Below, one piece after another: positions 1 to 8,998 of a DNA stretch of 19,850 nucleotides. Source of the DNA: Acanthaster planci (taxonomy: Eukaryota > Echinodermata > Asteroidea > Valvatida > Acanthasteridae). The notes below the pieces were generated by a model. It did no database searches, had not been told where the DNA came from, and saw only the letters and a program-made list of their open reading frames with translations. The stretch spans positions 347,653-367,502 of the forward strand of contig NW_019091456.1 in the NCBI RefSeq assembly GCF_001949145.1, read 5' to 3'. Made by a program: the position numbers and the translations under genes. Position 1 is the first letter of the stretch, and each line of letters opens with the position of its first letter.

Positions 1-310
1 CACCGTGTTTGCTTGAGCATGGGCCGAGAATAATAGCTGAAAAGCGGGCTTAGGATCTCAATATTTACGGCGGCTCTAGCCGCATCCCGGCGCGAAGGGG
101 TTAAATGATTGCTTTAGGTATGTTTCATTCACTGATAGCTGGATTTTGAGGCTTCAACTCGTGGAATGGGACAAGCCAATAGTGACAGTTTTCCTACGAC
201 TTGTTCCTTGTATTTGTATAATAATCCCTGTTATGTACTCATATAAATATACATTGGTACTGTTCTATTGGTTGAATAACTCCAAAATGTTTTTTTCTCT
301 TTAATTGCAG
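1..310 (+). other. MRPS15: MRPS15 intron (3' part) upstream of first visible exon
   Basis: No coding sequence could be supported here. The segment ends in a pyrimidine-rich tract and a ttaattgcag acceptor that opens the exon at 311. That exon enters mid-codon, needing one base from an upstream exon, so at least one 5' coding exon (initiator Met and mitochondrial targeting sequence) lies before the window. A short GC-rich patch near 65-105 has no open frame that joins in phase, so I did not call it an exon. Confidence 0.6.
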
Positions 311-386
311 AAACGTATGACAGGTACATGGGTCTTGACCCATCTCAATTGCAGCATGGCTTTGATGAGGTCCCTGAGCTTCAGGA
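311..386 (+). CDS. MRPS15: MRPS15 exon (first in window): N-terminal extension of uS15m
   Basis: Exon of the mitochondrial small-subunit ribosomal protein uS15m. It lies between ttaattgcag and a GTGAGT donor. Reading from the third base gives TYDRYMGLDPSQLQHGF, then DEVPELQ, and the final GA is completed by the next exon to Asp. This resembles the PPSQLLKDY...VPGIEKVDD stretch N-terminal to the S15 fold in vertebrate MRPS15 (recalled, not aligned by program). The phase is 2 bases in and 2 out, and it joins the exon at 557 without a stop. The Met at 317 is out of this frame, and the in-frame Met within the exon is internal, so the true start is upstream of the window. Confidence 0.75.
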
Positions 387-556
387 GTGAGTCATTTTTG
401 TATTTGATGTACATGTTGGTCTCTCAAGTGACGTCACGTCCCATAGATTTTACTTCACTTTTTGTGATGCCCATCTGCTGTGCCGTCTTTCGGACATATT
501 TGGATCAACGTTTTGTAAACTTGGTTTTGTGTTTTTCTTGCTTCCACAAAATTCAG

Positions 557-605
557 TGCCGATGAAAATGTGCGTAGAATCTTCAGTCTGGAATTTGCTC
601 CAGGG
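557..605 (+). CDS. MRPS15: MRPS15 exon: conserved N-terminal segment
   Basis: A 49-base exon between cacaaaattcag and GTAAGT. Its first base completes an Asp codon, and it then reads ADENVRRIFSLEFAPG. The pattern D-x-V-(K/R)-R-(L/I)-(L/F)-SLE matches the vertebrate MRPS15 segment that precedes the S15 domain. It ends on a codon boundary. The following intron is only about 390 bases and the preceding one about 170, among the shortest in the window. Confidence 0.82.
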
Positions 606-996
606 GTAAGTGGTGTGAAATGGTTGAATTGCTAGGGGTCTGTGTTGCCAACCAATATTTTCATCATGGAAATCAGTCCTCAGTACTGCTGGTAATGTTT
701 CCTTGGTAGAATTGAAGCTCCCAAAAAACTCCCAGCTGGAAGATTTCTTGTGGTTTGAAGATTACTATTAAGTAACATTACTTCCTGTGAGGGTCACTTG
801 TTTAAAGACTGAATGCAAAAAAAGTCAAGTTTTTTGGTTCAAGAACCTCAATGTACATAAACTTCCAAGGATGGAAACATTATAATGGTTCTGCTTGTGA
901 ACTGTTAACACTGGTTAAGTGCTGGACCATGTCATTAACATTACTACTGAGAACTACATTTAAGTCCTGGTAATGTGTTTTTCTTACTTGCTTCAG

Positions 997-1090
997 AGTG
1001 AAATTAAGAAATTACAAGAAGTAAAGATCTTGGAAGAGGTCGGAGCCGACCTAGCAGGAATTGACTTCACCAACTTCCTGGTAACTCAGA
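997..1090 (+). CDS. MRPS15: MRPS15 exon: charged linker before the S15 domain
   Basis: A 94-base exon between ttgcttcag and GTAAGTGTC. It reads SEIKKLQEVKILEEVGADL, then AGIDFTNFLVTQ, plus one base of a split Ile codon. It is helical and charged, corresponding to the part of mammalian MRPS15 (MANKKEMLKIKQEQ region) just before the universal S15 helices. It starts on a codon boundary and leaves 1 base, which agrees exactly with the TT starting the exon at 2143. Confidence 0.82.
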
Positions 1091-2142
1091 GTAAGTGTCT
1101 GGGAAATTGTGAGAGTTGTCTGAGACTTGTCACCTCCTAGAGACTTGGGGAAGGGTTGCCAGCCATTTGGGAACTCACAACATGTACATGTATCTTGTCT
1201 TAGTGACTTGGGGAAGGAATTCAATATTGCTTTTGAAGGCCTTAATTCTACCAATGACAGAAGTGTAGCGGACCATAACACTCACCTCTCAATGTTCAGT
1301 AAGCCAATTTGGTCCCCTTGAGATCTTACTATTTTAACCTGATAACAATCTAGTATAGGCCTACAAAATCATAGAACCCACAGATGCAATGTCCTAGAGC
1401 TTATTGGTAATGATTGAAAGTTCTTTGGCATGAAAAATTACTTTTGTCATCTTGGGCTGAGCTGTAATTTTTCATGCTCCCATTTTTGTGGTAGTTGTTA
1501 TCTACACTTCCATTTTGATTTCAAAATTGCAGTTTGCAGACTGGGTGTCCATCATTATCCATAGAGCTTGTGTGTGTTTGCCTCTCCTGAAATCAAAACC
1601 AGCAAATCATGGTAGTGTGAGTGCCCAGTTGAATTAGTGAATGGGCTTATTCCAAACTGATAATGGGCAAAACCTGTTGGGCTATGTGCATTTTGTCAAG
1701 ATGTGAAAATTGAGACAAAGGTATGGACAAAAGATAGAGTGGATCTGTACTTGTATGAATAGATAGAATACACCAGTTGATTGGTCAATTTCACCTGGTC
1801 ATCAGGTGGTCTTGCCGTCATAATCAATTGCATCATGAATACATGTACACTAATCTATGTGTCTGCGATGTAATATATGGGTAATTCCAGAAACTAGGGG
1901 TCCAAAAGTGTGACATTTTGGTGTCCCTGTTACATCTGACCTTTGTTATTTGACATGGAAATATCACCAGAATTGATTTCAAGCTCTTACTATTTGTTTG
2001 GCAGGTAATTTGCATTAATTCATCACTCTTGGAAATTAGAAAATGTGTTCTGAACTTACAAATCATACGTCAGATGTGACAGGGACACGAAAAATGGACC
2101 CCTGATTTCTGGAATTACACATATCTTTGTTTCAATTTCCAG
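1091..2142 (+). other. MRPS15: MRPS15 intron carrying a MITE
   Basis: A 1052-base intron between the linker exon and the first S15-domain exon. Most of it is AT-rich sequence without supportable coding content; the short open frames on both strands lack any family resemblance. Its 3' quarter is the inverted-repeat element at 1879-2120. Confidence 0.75.
1879..2120. mobile_element. MITE-like inverted-repeat element, ATAT flanks
   Basis: The left arm (about 1879-1940, beginning GGGTAATTCCAGAAA) and the reverse complement of the right arm (about 2069-2120, beginning GTGTAATTCCAGAAA) match over roughly 50 bases. The match includes GGGGTCCA, GTGTCCCTG and ACATCTGAC, broken by an indel of about ten bases. 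ATAT occurs directly outside both ends (1875-1878 and 2121-2124), which fits a target-site duplication. It has no transposase frame. A non-autonomous DNA transposon is the simplest reading; the superfamily cannot be set from this copy. Confidence 0.75.
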
Positions 2143-2201
2143 TTGCCAAGTGGACAGTGAGTATTCGAAAACTAGCCCAGCACATGGAGAGATTTCCACG
2201 G
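2143..2201 (+). CDS. MRPS15: MRPS15 exon: first helix of the S15 rRNA-binding domain
   Basis: A 59-base exon between tttcaatttccag and GTAAGA. Its first two bases complete an Ile codon carried from 1090, and it then reads AKWTVSIRKLAQHMERFPR. The spacing I-A-x-(L/W)-T-x-x-I-x-x-L-x-x-H-(L/M) is characteristic of the S15/uS15 family, in which this helix packs against 16S/12S rRNA. It ends on a codon boundary, directly followed in the mature mRNA by DKSNKQKL. A transposon remnant ends only 22 bases upstream of this exon. Confidence 0.88.
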
Positions 2202-3128
2202 GTAAGAATAACATTTTTAACACTGTACCACTGCTTTCTGTACATGTATACTGACTGAATAGCTAACTATTTAAACGCTGAAGTACATGTAATTTTGCAC
2301 CATCTCTGGAGGTCCAAAATTTCTGTGGTTTTAGAACCATAACTGTTATAGGCCATTTTGTTTAGACCCACTGTTAGGTAATAGTTTACACCGGGGATAT
2401 TATAGTACAAATTTGCTTCATCTGTAATTCTCAAATTATTCATTTATAGCTCGATACTGCTTGAAACCTTGGCAAATCTCAGTGCGCCATGTTCCACCAT
2501 GGCTCCATCGAGTGTAGTGGCAATCATCTTTTGAAGCCCAAAAACTTGATTTGCAGAGACCTCATTTGTTTGTGCATGACGGGCCGTGCCAATGCAGTTA
2601 GTGTAGAGATAAGTGCATTATACCAAATTCTTGCAACATTGGATCATTGTTGGGAACTTAGAGTGTACCAGTACTGATCTGCCAAGAAATATGGAAGGGC
2701 TGCGTAGCACCGTGATCAGAATATCGATGAGAATATAATATCAAATCAGTGCTCTGAAATATGTGATTGCCAAGCTTTCGGTAACTGAGTACCTTCTTCA
2801 GGGCAGGCAGATCTGGCCAAATTCCTCCTGAATAGTTTCTGAAATAGATGGACCTTTGTTAGTTGTAGTGTGAGAATGATTTCTCTTTTTCCTTTTCTCT
2901 TCTTTCAGTAGTTATGGTGTGAATGATTAGCACTCAAGAGTGGATTCATTGTATTTTAGATGGCAGCATTCTTTGAAATGAGAACGAATTGGCTCTTACA
3001 GTAATTTCCTGGGGAATGTCGTTTGTATTTGGAAAGTTACTTGATAATTCCAGAAGTGATGTTATTATTGGGTATTGCTGCGTGGGAACCATGGAATGAA
3101 ATGTGATTTGTTTGAATGTTTGCCACAG
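2202..3128 (+). other. MRPS15: MRPS15 last intron
   Basis: A 927-base intron from GTAAGAATA to gtttgccacag. I see no second gene or clear repeat inside it. The longer open frame that continues 54 bases upstream of 3129 is intron read-through, because the reading frame across the acceptor joins perfectly to the exon ending at 2201. Confidence 0.7.
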
Positions 3129-3467
3129 GATAAGAGCAATAAGCAAAAGTTGCTGATACTGATCGCCCGCCGCCGCAAATTCATCAAGATCCTCCGCAGA
3201 AGGAACTTTGACCTGGCCAACCGCCTCTTGGACAAGCTGGGTCTGGAGTACACCCCGCCACCACGCTACATCAGACGGGTGACCAGGCGGTCCCTGGAGA
3301 AGAAGACGGTGGTTGAGCAGGCCTTCCAGGAGCGACAAGCCGCGCTGCGAGAATTTAAAGACAGAGTGAAAGAGGAACAGCTGCAGGAGATTGCGGCGCT
3401 GAAGAAGGAACTCGGGATGGATCTGACGGAGGCAGAGATGGGCAGACTAAGGCAGGATGGCACATGA
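3129..3467 (+). CDS. MRPS15: MRPS15 terminal exon: small ribosomal subunit protein uS15m, S15 core and C-terminal tail
   Basis: This exon codes for 112 residues and ends in TGA at 3465-3467. It opens DKSNKQKLLILIARRRKFIK and continues ILRRRNFDLANRLLDKLGLE, then YTPPPRYIRRVTRR. The S15 family signature is clear: a K/R-K-x-LL-x-L-(I/V)-x-x-RRK-(F/L) helix, the turn with D-x-x-x-x-x-x-LGL, and the mitochondrial-specific GLEYTPPP...RR(V/A)TRR that vertebrate MRPS15 shares as GIEYTFPP...RRAHRR. After the core comes an Arg/Glu-rich helical tail rich in Q, E and K, usual for animal MRPS15. Joined with the four preceding exons, at least 205 residues are present, against about 257 in human MRPS15; the rest should be the upstream targeting region. 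The protein binds 12S rRNA in the mitoribosome small subunit. This exon is visibly more GC-rich than the introns. Confidence 0.93.
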   Translation, partial: DKSNKQKLLILIARRRKFIKILRRRNFDLANRLLDKLGLEYTPPPRYIRRVTRRSLEKKTVVEQAFQERQAALREFKDRVKEEQLQEIAALKKELGMDLTEAEMGRLRQDGT

Positions 3468-4455
3468 GGCAATGGGCCCTTGTCATACAGGCATTCTAGT
3501 TCAGTGAAATCAGTGACCCTTATGGCCGAGTGACATCGGTAGATGACGTGAATTTGATACAAAGTGGCAAAGACGCTCTCTGTATTCTTCAGAGTTGAAG
3601 TGTAGCCTTGTCATTAGCATTTGGGGATTCATGACAGCAAGGTCAGGTGTCCTAACCCAGCTGCTAGCTATGTACTGTGTTGACATTCATCCAAGAGACT
3701 AATCACTGTCTAAAACAGGTACAGCAAAGAGCATCATCCCTTGCACCTCTCTACTGTATCAGTCACATAACTTTTCCTAGGATCACTTGATTTCAGGGTT
3801 TTGCTCCCCCCCCCCAGAATGCCATTCAGAAGCTGGAAAGTAATGCAGTTTAAGTGCGGTTCTTACTTGGTGCATTTCTTGATGTGAAATTTGCCTCAAT
3901 TTTGCAATTGCCTAAAGCGTGAACTGACCTTTATACTGCTTGAACTTTTCTCCTCTCTGTCAATGAGGTGTACATGTGTATGTATGTCAGCATACAGGTG
4001 TGCACATGTACTTCTATTCAACAAGTAACTTGCAGTCCTTACAAGGCAGTTAACACTAACGCCTTGGACAAACCAAACGTCCTACATATGCCTAGTTGCA
4101 AATCTATGCCCATTCAGCCAAAAATATGAAACGCCAGGGAAAATATTATTAGGTTTGTTTACAAATTCTTCAACTCATTGGTGGAACTGGAAATCACAGG
4201 CCTGGGGGTGGGCAAAAATTGTGCTATTTTTTCGTGTAACTTTTTATGACCTTTCTGAGGCACGAGGCTCTGTAAATGGGCTTTTTGACATGCTTTTGGG
4301 AGGAAATTATAAAATGAATCTAAAAATAATATCCTATCATTTTCACAAAAGCATTTGCCCTGTGGAACCGCTCTTGCTAGTGATTGATATTTTTGAGTGT
4401 TGACATTTCTGAATACGTACATTCATTTGTTTGAATAAAGAAGCATTAATTACAG
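3468..4455 (+). other. MRPS15: MRPS15 3' UTR (inferred)
   Basis: Non-coding sequence after the TGA, up to about 15-20 bases past the first canonical AATAAA. It includes a run of ten C at 3806-3815. No coding content is supported; the overlapping short frames on both strands at 4155-4422 have no recognisable domain. The 3' boundary is inferred. Confidence 0.55.
4434..4439 (+). promoter_or_regulatory. MRPS15: Probable MRPS15 poly(A) signal AATAAA
   Basis: First AATAAA on the + strand after the MRPS15 stop codon, 967 bases downstream of it. Further AATAAA hexamers at 4585-4590 and near 4965 could give longer 3' ends. Confidence 0.55.
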
Positions 4456-4910
4456 ATGAGTGTACGTGTATGCAAAGTCTTAATGATTCAGCCTGCTAGA
4501 TAGTTTTGTAGGAATTCGGTAAATATTAACTTTTTTTGTAAGATTTTCATCACCAATGGCAACTTTTGTTATTGGAATGGCAGAAATAAAGTTGAAGGGA
4601 CCATATGTACTCACATGTTGAAACAAACTTGGTCCACATTTCCTGAAGAAATTGTCTCCTTTGGAAGGCCTCCTCACAAAACAGTCAAACACTCCACTCA
4701 TTCCTTGAATATTTTTGATACATGAGTCTCGCTTCCCAAATCAGGTCAAATGTTTTTGAGGTATGACACACTGGAGTTTTCATACAAGTAGCACTTGATT
4801 TGAACCATTCTTTAATTGACCATAAAAATGTACAAAGATGATTCAGGCAATAACCAACAGCATGATCTCCAAATATAATTCACTTTGTTTACTGTTTAGA
4901 AGAAAAATAT
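4456..4910. other. Intergenic gap between convergent 3' ends
   Basis: AT-rich sequence with no supportable gene. It separates the inferred ends of MRPS15 (+) and MAP3K7 (-), so the two genes are tail to tail. An ATTAAA on the - strand (complement at about 4813-4818) could serve as an alternative signal for MAP3K7. Confidence 0.45.
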
Positions 4911-6542
4911 GTACAAAATGGCTACATTTATTTCATCAACTCAAAAGCAAATACCGAAGGGGGTAATAAACATGAGTTTTCCAATAAAACCTCTTCAGCA
5001 AAGTCATCATTGGTACGATAAGCTTTTACTTTCTTATCAGAATAAAAAATGCAGGTTACAGGAACATTCAAGGGTGGATAACCACATACAAAACTTGTTG
5101 CGGGTTTTGTAAAAAACCCTAAATTCAGGCAACTTAAGAAGTTATATATCTGCCCTATTAACCACTTGAAATATTTGTACGACCATCAAAAGTCTAGTTA
5201 CATATGTTTGCTTGGTATTAGACAACTCGTGTTGCGTTTGTAGACGAAACCATTGACCATGATCACCTGAACGCTATCAATGGTCATCTGCAGTGGCCCC
5301 CATCAATGGTGATCAGCATTGTGATATCTATTGTACAGAGCCACTGTTCCTTGATGCTCCTTATAAAACCCAATACAAAGCTTTCTGCCATTAAAGGCAG
5401 CAGTTAGAAAGGTCCTGTGATATATCGCTGGCTTTGTCTACAGGTTCAAGAACCACCTTCACTGAGCAGTACATTCTCTGCGATCCCAATTGTCAACTTT
5501 TTAAACGGGACAAACCTTGACAATACATTTTACATTACATGAATATGTAGTAGCACGAGTTGCGAGTCCAAAAGATTGGTTACATTCTTTTGAAACCACA
5601 TCTTCTGGTATAAATCTGTTAACGGCAGGTCCAGAGAGGAACACAGGCAGTATGCATGCCTCTAATTTGAAAAATTAAAAAAAACAAAAATTATATGACC
5701 GACCTTATGTTTTTCTGCTCTCTCTTTTCTACTCTAAAAGCTTTAAAGACATAAATTTACAGCTGAATAAGAAACAAGTAAAAACTGCACTGCTTGTCTT
5801 TGGATTTTGACTCCATTTTGGTCCCCCCCTTCCCTTGTCCATAAATACCAAGTGCAAACCCTTTTCATAGAGGTGAGCGAAGTGGCTCTTTTACTCCCCT
5901 TTCGTCTTCACCGCCCAGGTTCAATAGTCCCCCTTGGCCGACGTGATTAAACTTTTCATCCCTACCCAGACTATTCCTCTGGGATTTTCCTCCCACCTCG
6001 AAAACTGTTACTGCTTCTCACTGTCTCCTCTCTACAGGTTTCTTCAGGCTTGCGAGCTACAGTGCAAAGAGTGCACTTTTGAAGAATTTTTGGTTTCATG
6101 ACCAGAAATGTTTCATTACCCGTGTAATAAAGTTACAATAAATTCTGGATCTACTGCTAACTTCACATAAATTCTCATTGCAAACTTGTATCAGATTAAT
6201 ATGCTTTGCCACATTCCCTGAACAGATCCTTAATGCTGGACATACAAAAGAGATGTTTTAAGCACTTTATATTTCAGCAACTTATGGACAAAAAATGAAA
6301 AGCTACTCATAAACTGCTAGTGAAAAAATTTTAAACTGCAGCCAAGAGCAAATTTATCTAAAGAAAAGAAAACTGAATTTTTTTCTTTTTACAGAGAAGC
6401 GATTACGCTTGTCTCATCCAATCAAATTCATGATCAATAACTTTCACTGATCTTCCATACATTGAGATGCACACAACATGGTTTGTTATTCAGCATTAAC
6501 CAGTGTTAGTTTCCACCAGTTGTTTGACAGGCAGGGTACCGG
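4911..6542 (-). other. MAP3K7: MAP3K7 3' UTR (inferred)
   Basis: About 1.6 kb after the TAA with no coding frame of note. It carries near-repeated ATCAATGGT(C/G)ATC(T/A)GCA words at 5276-5292 and 5302-5318, and a related inverted word around 5250-5265, which could pair in the RNA. The extent is inferred from the poly(A) signal only. Confidence 0.4.
4927..4932 (-). promoter_or_regulatory. MAP3K7: Probable MAP3K7 poly(A) signal (AATAAA on - strand)
   Basis: The + strand reads TTTATT. It is the first canonical AATAAA met on the - strand downstream of the MAP3K7 stop at 6543-6545, implying a 3' UTR of about 1.6 kb. Variant hexamers (TATAAA, GATAAA) lie closer to the stop and could give shorter messages. 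Confidence 0.45.
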
Positions 6543-6644
6543 TTACAGCCTTCTTGTGTTATGCATCTTTTGTTTGCGTTGCACCTGGGCTCGGATGATG
6601 TCCAACTGGGCTCGTAGATTCTTGTGAACCTCAAGCAGGCTCTC
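6543..6644 (-). CDS. MAP3K7: MAP3K7 (TAK1) terminal exon: end of TAB2/3-binding coiled coil
   Basis: Last coding exon. The acceptor is ttccattccatag and the stop is TAA (+ strand TTA, 6543-6545). It reads ESLLEVHKNLRAQLDIIRAQ then VQRKQKMHNTRRL. Vertebrate TAK1 ends in a corresponding KSL...CKKQLEVIRSQQQKRQ segment, so L-x-x-QL-(D/E)-(I/V)-IR-(A/S)-Q-x-Q-(R/K)-(K/R)-Q is conserved. Here the tail is several residues longer (KMHNTRRL). It begins on a codon boundary, matching the preceding exon's phase 0. This helix is the C-terminal part of the region that TAB2 and TAB3 grip to bring TAK1 to ubiquitin chains. Confidence 0.9.
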   Translation of the reverse strand, partial: ESLLEVHKNLRAQLDIIRAQVQRKQKMHNTRRL

Positions 6645-7704
6645 CTATGGAATGGAACAAAACAGCACAGTGGTTGCTGATGTACAAAGTACTTACAGCT
6701 GAAGTTCTATGTAGTGTAAATAACGCTATGTATCTGATTATTCGATGCAAAATCCACATAAGAACGATGTGCCGTACAATTAACCATAACCCATATCTGC
6801 CCACAGAGCACATAGTACATCCAGGTCGAGTTCGGGCGGCCTATTCTTGACACGGGTTTCTTTATCTTGCGCTCGAATGACGGGAACACGACTCAAGAAC
6901 ACTGTTCTCAGAACAGGATCACACCCCATCTCCTGGTCAGGGTTTTACAGGAACACACGGAAAAACCCGTGAGATTTTGATTTTTGAACAGCTGCAAGAA
7001 GTAGAGAGATGGCTTCAAAAGCCATAGACAATGGGAAGTTTTGCAAAATTAACATTAATTATTTTCCGTAACACAGAAATGAATGTTCCTGTTTATATAG
7101 AAAAGAATTCAGCCCATCCAAACATTAACTCTCGAATAACGTAGTCTACATGGACTCCGCCATGTTGCATATTTCTTGTCACTAATTACCAGCGATAACC
7201 GGTTATTTGTTCCCGGCATTCGAGCGGCCGACCCACGAACAACAAATCAAGCTGTTCGTGAACATACGGGAACAAGCCGCCCGAACTTGGCCCCAGAGAT
7301 TGTAAGTGTTGAGAGAATGACTTTACTCATGTATGGCAGGCAAGCACTTGGTGCACTGGCCACCCACATTCCTTCAAATAAGCTTGTCACAGGTATGCTG
7401 TTCCAAGTAATGCTTTATACAATCAAGTTAGTAGTAGACCTGAGTTATTGAATTGTCAGCTAATGTGGTACATTTCCAGAGTTGGTGATACTCTGCACCT
7501 GCTTCTATTCTGAGTGATCAAGTTTTTATCTTTCCTTTGAGATGTTTTCTCAAACATTCTGAGCATTATCCAACTGTGCACTGTCTCAAGGGTGTGTTTC
7601 TGTCAACCATAAGTGGTGGTGTTGCAGTATACGCCAACAACCTCATTCAAGAGAGGTTGGGGGTGTTGCAACACCTCCCTGCCCGATTCTGGGCTTTTCC
7701 CCAC
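6645..7704 (-). other. MAP3K7: MAP3K7 last intron, with inverted-repeat element
   Basis: A 1060-base intron. Its middle is occupied by the diverged inverted-repeat element at 6824-7290. The overlapping short frames at 6631-6889 show no domain and overlap mainly intron sequence. Confidence 0.7.
6824..7290. mobile_element. Diverged inverted-repeat element in MAP3K7 intron
   Basis: The left arm at 6824-6888 contains GAGTTCGGGCGGC and, further in, GCGCTCGAATGACGGGAACA. The reverse complement of 7207-7290 has the same order: CAAGTTCGGGCGGC and then CCGCTCGAATGCCGGGAACA. The right arm carries about 20 extra bases between the two blocks, including a small hairpin (CACGAACA / TGTTCGTG at 7233-7260). 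The roughly 320-base centre has no transposase frame. This is a non-autonomous transposon with long terminal inverted repeats, or two related elements inserted head to head. No clear target duplication was found. Confidence 0.6.
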
Positions 7705-7798
7705 CTTTTCTTTGAGTAGTTCATTGTGTTCCTCAACCATCCTGAAGCTCGCTTGCTGGTCCTTCCAATCTTGATCCAGCTCATTTGCAAGTTCTTTC
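7705..7798 (-). CDS. MAP3K7: MAP3K7 (TAK1) exon: ELDQD-KDQQ coiled-coil segment
   Basis: A 94-base exon between ttctccattcctcgcag and GTGGGG. Its first base completes a Lys codon, and it then reads KELANELDQDWKDQQASF followed by RMVEEHNELLKEK. The ELDQD-x-KDQQ core and the (L/M)V-(Q/E)-EH-x-x-LL-(D/K)-E-(N/K) run are diagnostic of the TAK1 C-terminus. It ends in phase 0, consistent with the terminal exon. This was the exon that, together with its neighbours, identified the gene. Confidence 0.93.
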
Positions 7799-8942
7799 CT
7801 GCGAGGAATGGAGAAAAGCCAGACAGGTGAAGTCATTGCATGTAGGTGTACAAGATTAAAACGGGTTTGTTAGGGGTGGGTGGAAAGGATAACGAAACAC
7901 GTACAGGAGAGCTGCAACAGAGAATAAAGCATAATATGATGGATTTGACGAATTTAATGTTTATTAACGGAAATGAAAACTTATTCTCTGAGGCACCAGT
8001 ATTTTCACAAACTGTGTTTTTGTGTGAACTTTATGTCACGGCCCTTTAAAAACGGATTTCATCAGTGCCCCTAACACTGACCAAAAATCCTGCACAGGCT
8101 ACAAAGAATGACCTGTCAATTTTAGGGGGTAAGCCAAGTGACTTCCAGTTTCTGAGGCACCAACTCAATCAAGTAGGGCCAGATAAACAGCATTGAGTAA
8201 CTGGTGGGATTCGAGGCAGGCACCAAAAAGTTGGAACAAAGGGTTAATACCACTTCTTCTAGTTTTAACCCTTTGCTTTCTTGTATTGTGTTTTCTTGGC
8301 AGAGTACAACCATTTTTTTTTCCTTTTCAAATTTCGACTCATGGTGGAATAAAACCAAAGATCGCATTGGCTTGAATTAAACATGACTGCTATGATCTGG
8401 GGAACATGGAACAACTTTTATTGCATTGTCCCATCCACAATGCACCGCCTAATATGGCTTAATCTGTGTTTGAACAGTGGTAATCTCGCCAGTTACACGT
8501 ATGTGTCCATTCACAGGCCATATATTCCTGTGTATGTAGCAAGCACTGAAGATATGTAAAAAGCACAGAAGTAACGACAGGCGAGCAGTGACTAAGGATG
8601 GTCTCTGTCACCGTTCCAATGAACTTGTGACTTGAGAGCCGGTATGATTTGTTAGCAGTTTGTCTTTGACTTGTGACAGCTTGATCACAACCCTGCAAAT
8701 TTCATGCCAAAATTCCAATCAAATTTGAATCAGTTGCTATCAGGAAAAATCTGCCTTTACAAATAAAGAATTCCAGCCCATTTTTTTGTTCAACTGTTTC
8801 CTGGTGGCAGATTCACCGTCATTAATCATGACTTTTAAACTAAACCATGTAAACGCAAACCTCCAACCATTAAATCCACTAACAATTGGAAGAATCCAAA
8901 CCACTGCAGACTATTAGGGTAACTAAATGACCAAAAGCTTAC
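7799..8942 (-). other. MAP3K7: MAP3K7 intron
   Basis: A 1144-base intron with no coding content that I can support. It contains a short perfect inverted repeat, CAAAGGGTTAA at 8237-8247 and its complement at 8265-8275, with a 17-base loop. Confidence 0.65.
8237..8275. repeat. Small perfect inverted repeat with TTAA cores
   Basis: Eleven-base arms, CAAAGGGTTAA and TTAACCCTTTG, are separated by 17 bases. The word resembles the TTAACCCTAAA ends of the element at 10169-10603, so it may be a decayed relic of that type, but it is short enough to be chance. Confidence 0.45.
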
Positions 8943-8998
8943 TTCCTTTGATGGAGTAGAGCTACCTCGGTCTGCACTCTGACTAGTTCCTGGGCCGC
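8943..8998 (-). CDS. MAP3K7: MAP3K7 (TAK1) exon: AQE..KVQTE.ALL coiled-coil segment
   Basis: A 56-base exon between cttctctgtcttgcag and GTAAGC. It reads AAQELVRVQTEVALLHQR and leaves AA, completed by G from the next exon to Lys. Human TAK1 has the matching MAQEYMKVQTEIALLLQRK. It starts on a codon boundary after the exon ending at 9794, so three consecutive exons join without a frame conflict. The heptad pattern continues into ELANELDQD. A different open frame on the same strand runs through this stretch, but it lacks family resemblance and ignores the splice sites. Confidence 0.92.

Noticed and set aside
305-565. 86-codon + strand open frame overlapping the first MRPS15 exon
   Set aside because: Wrong frame: it ignores a good GTGAGT donor and the homologous reading, and contains no S15 sequence.
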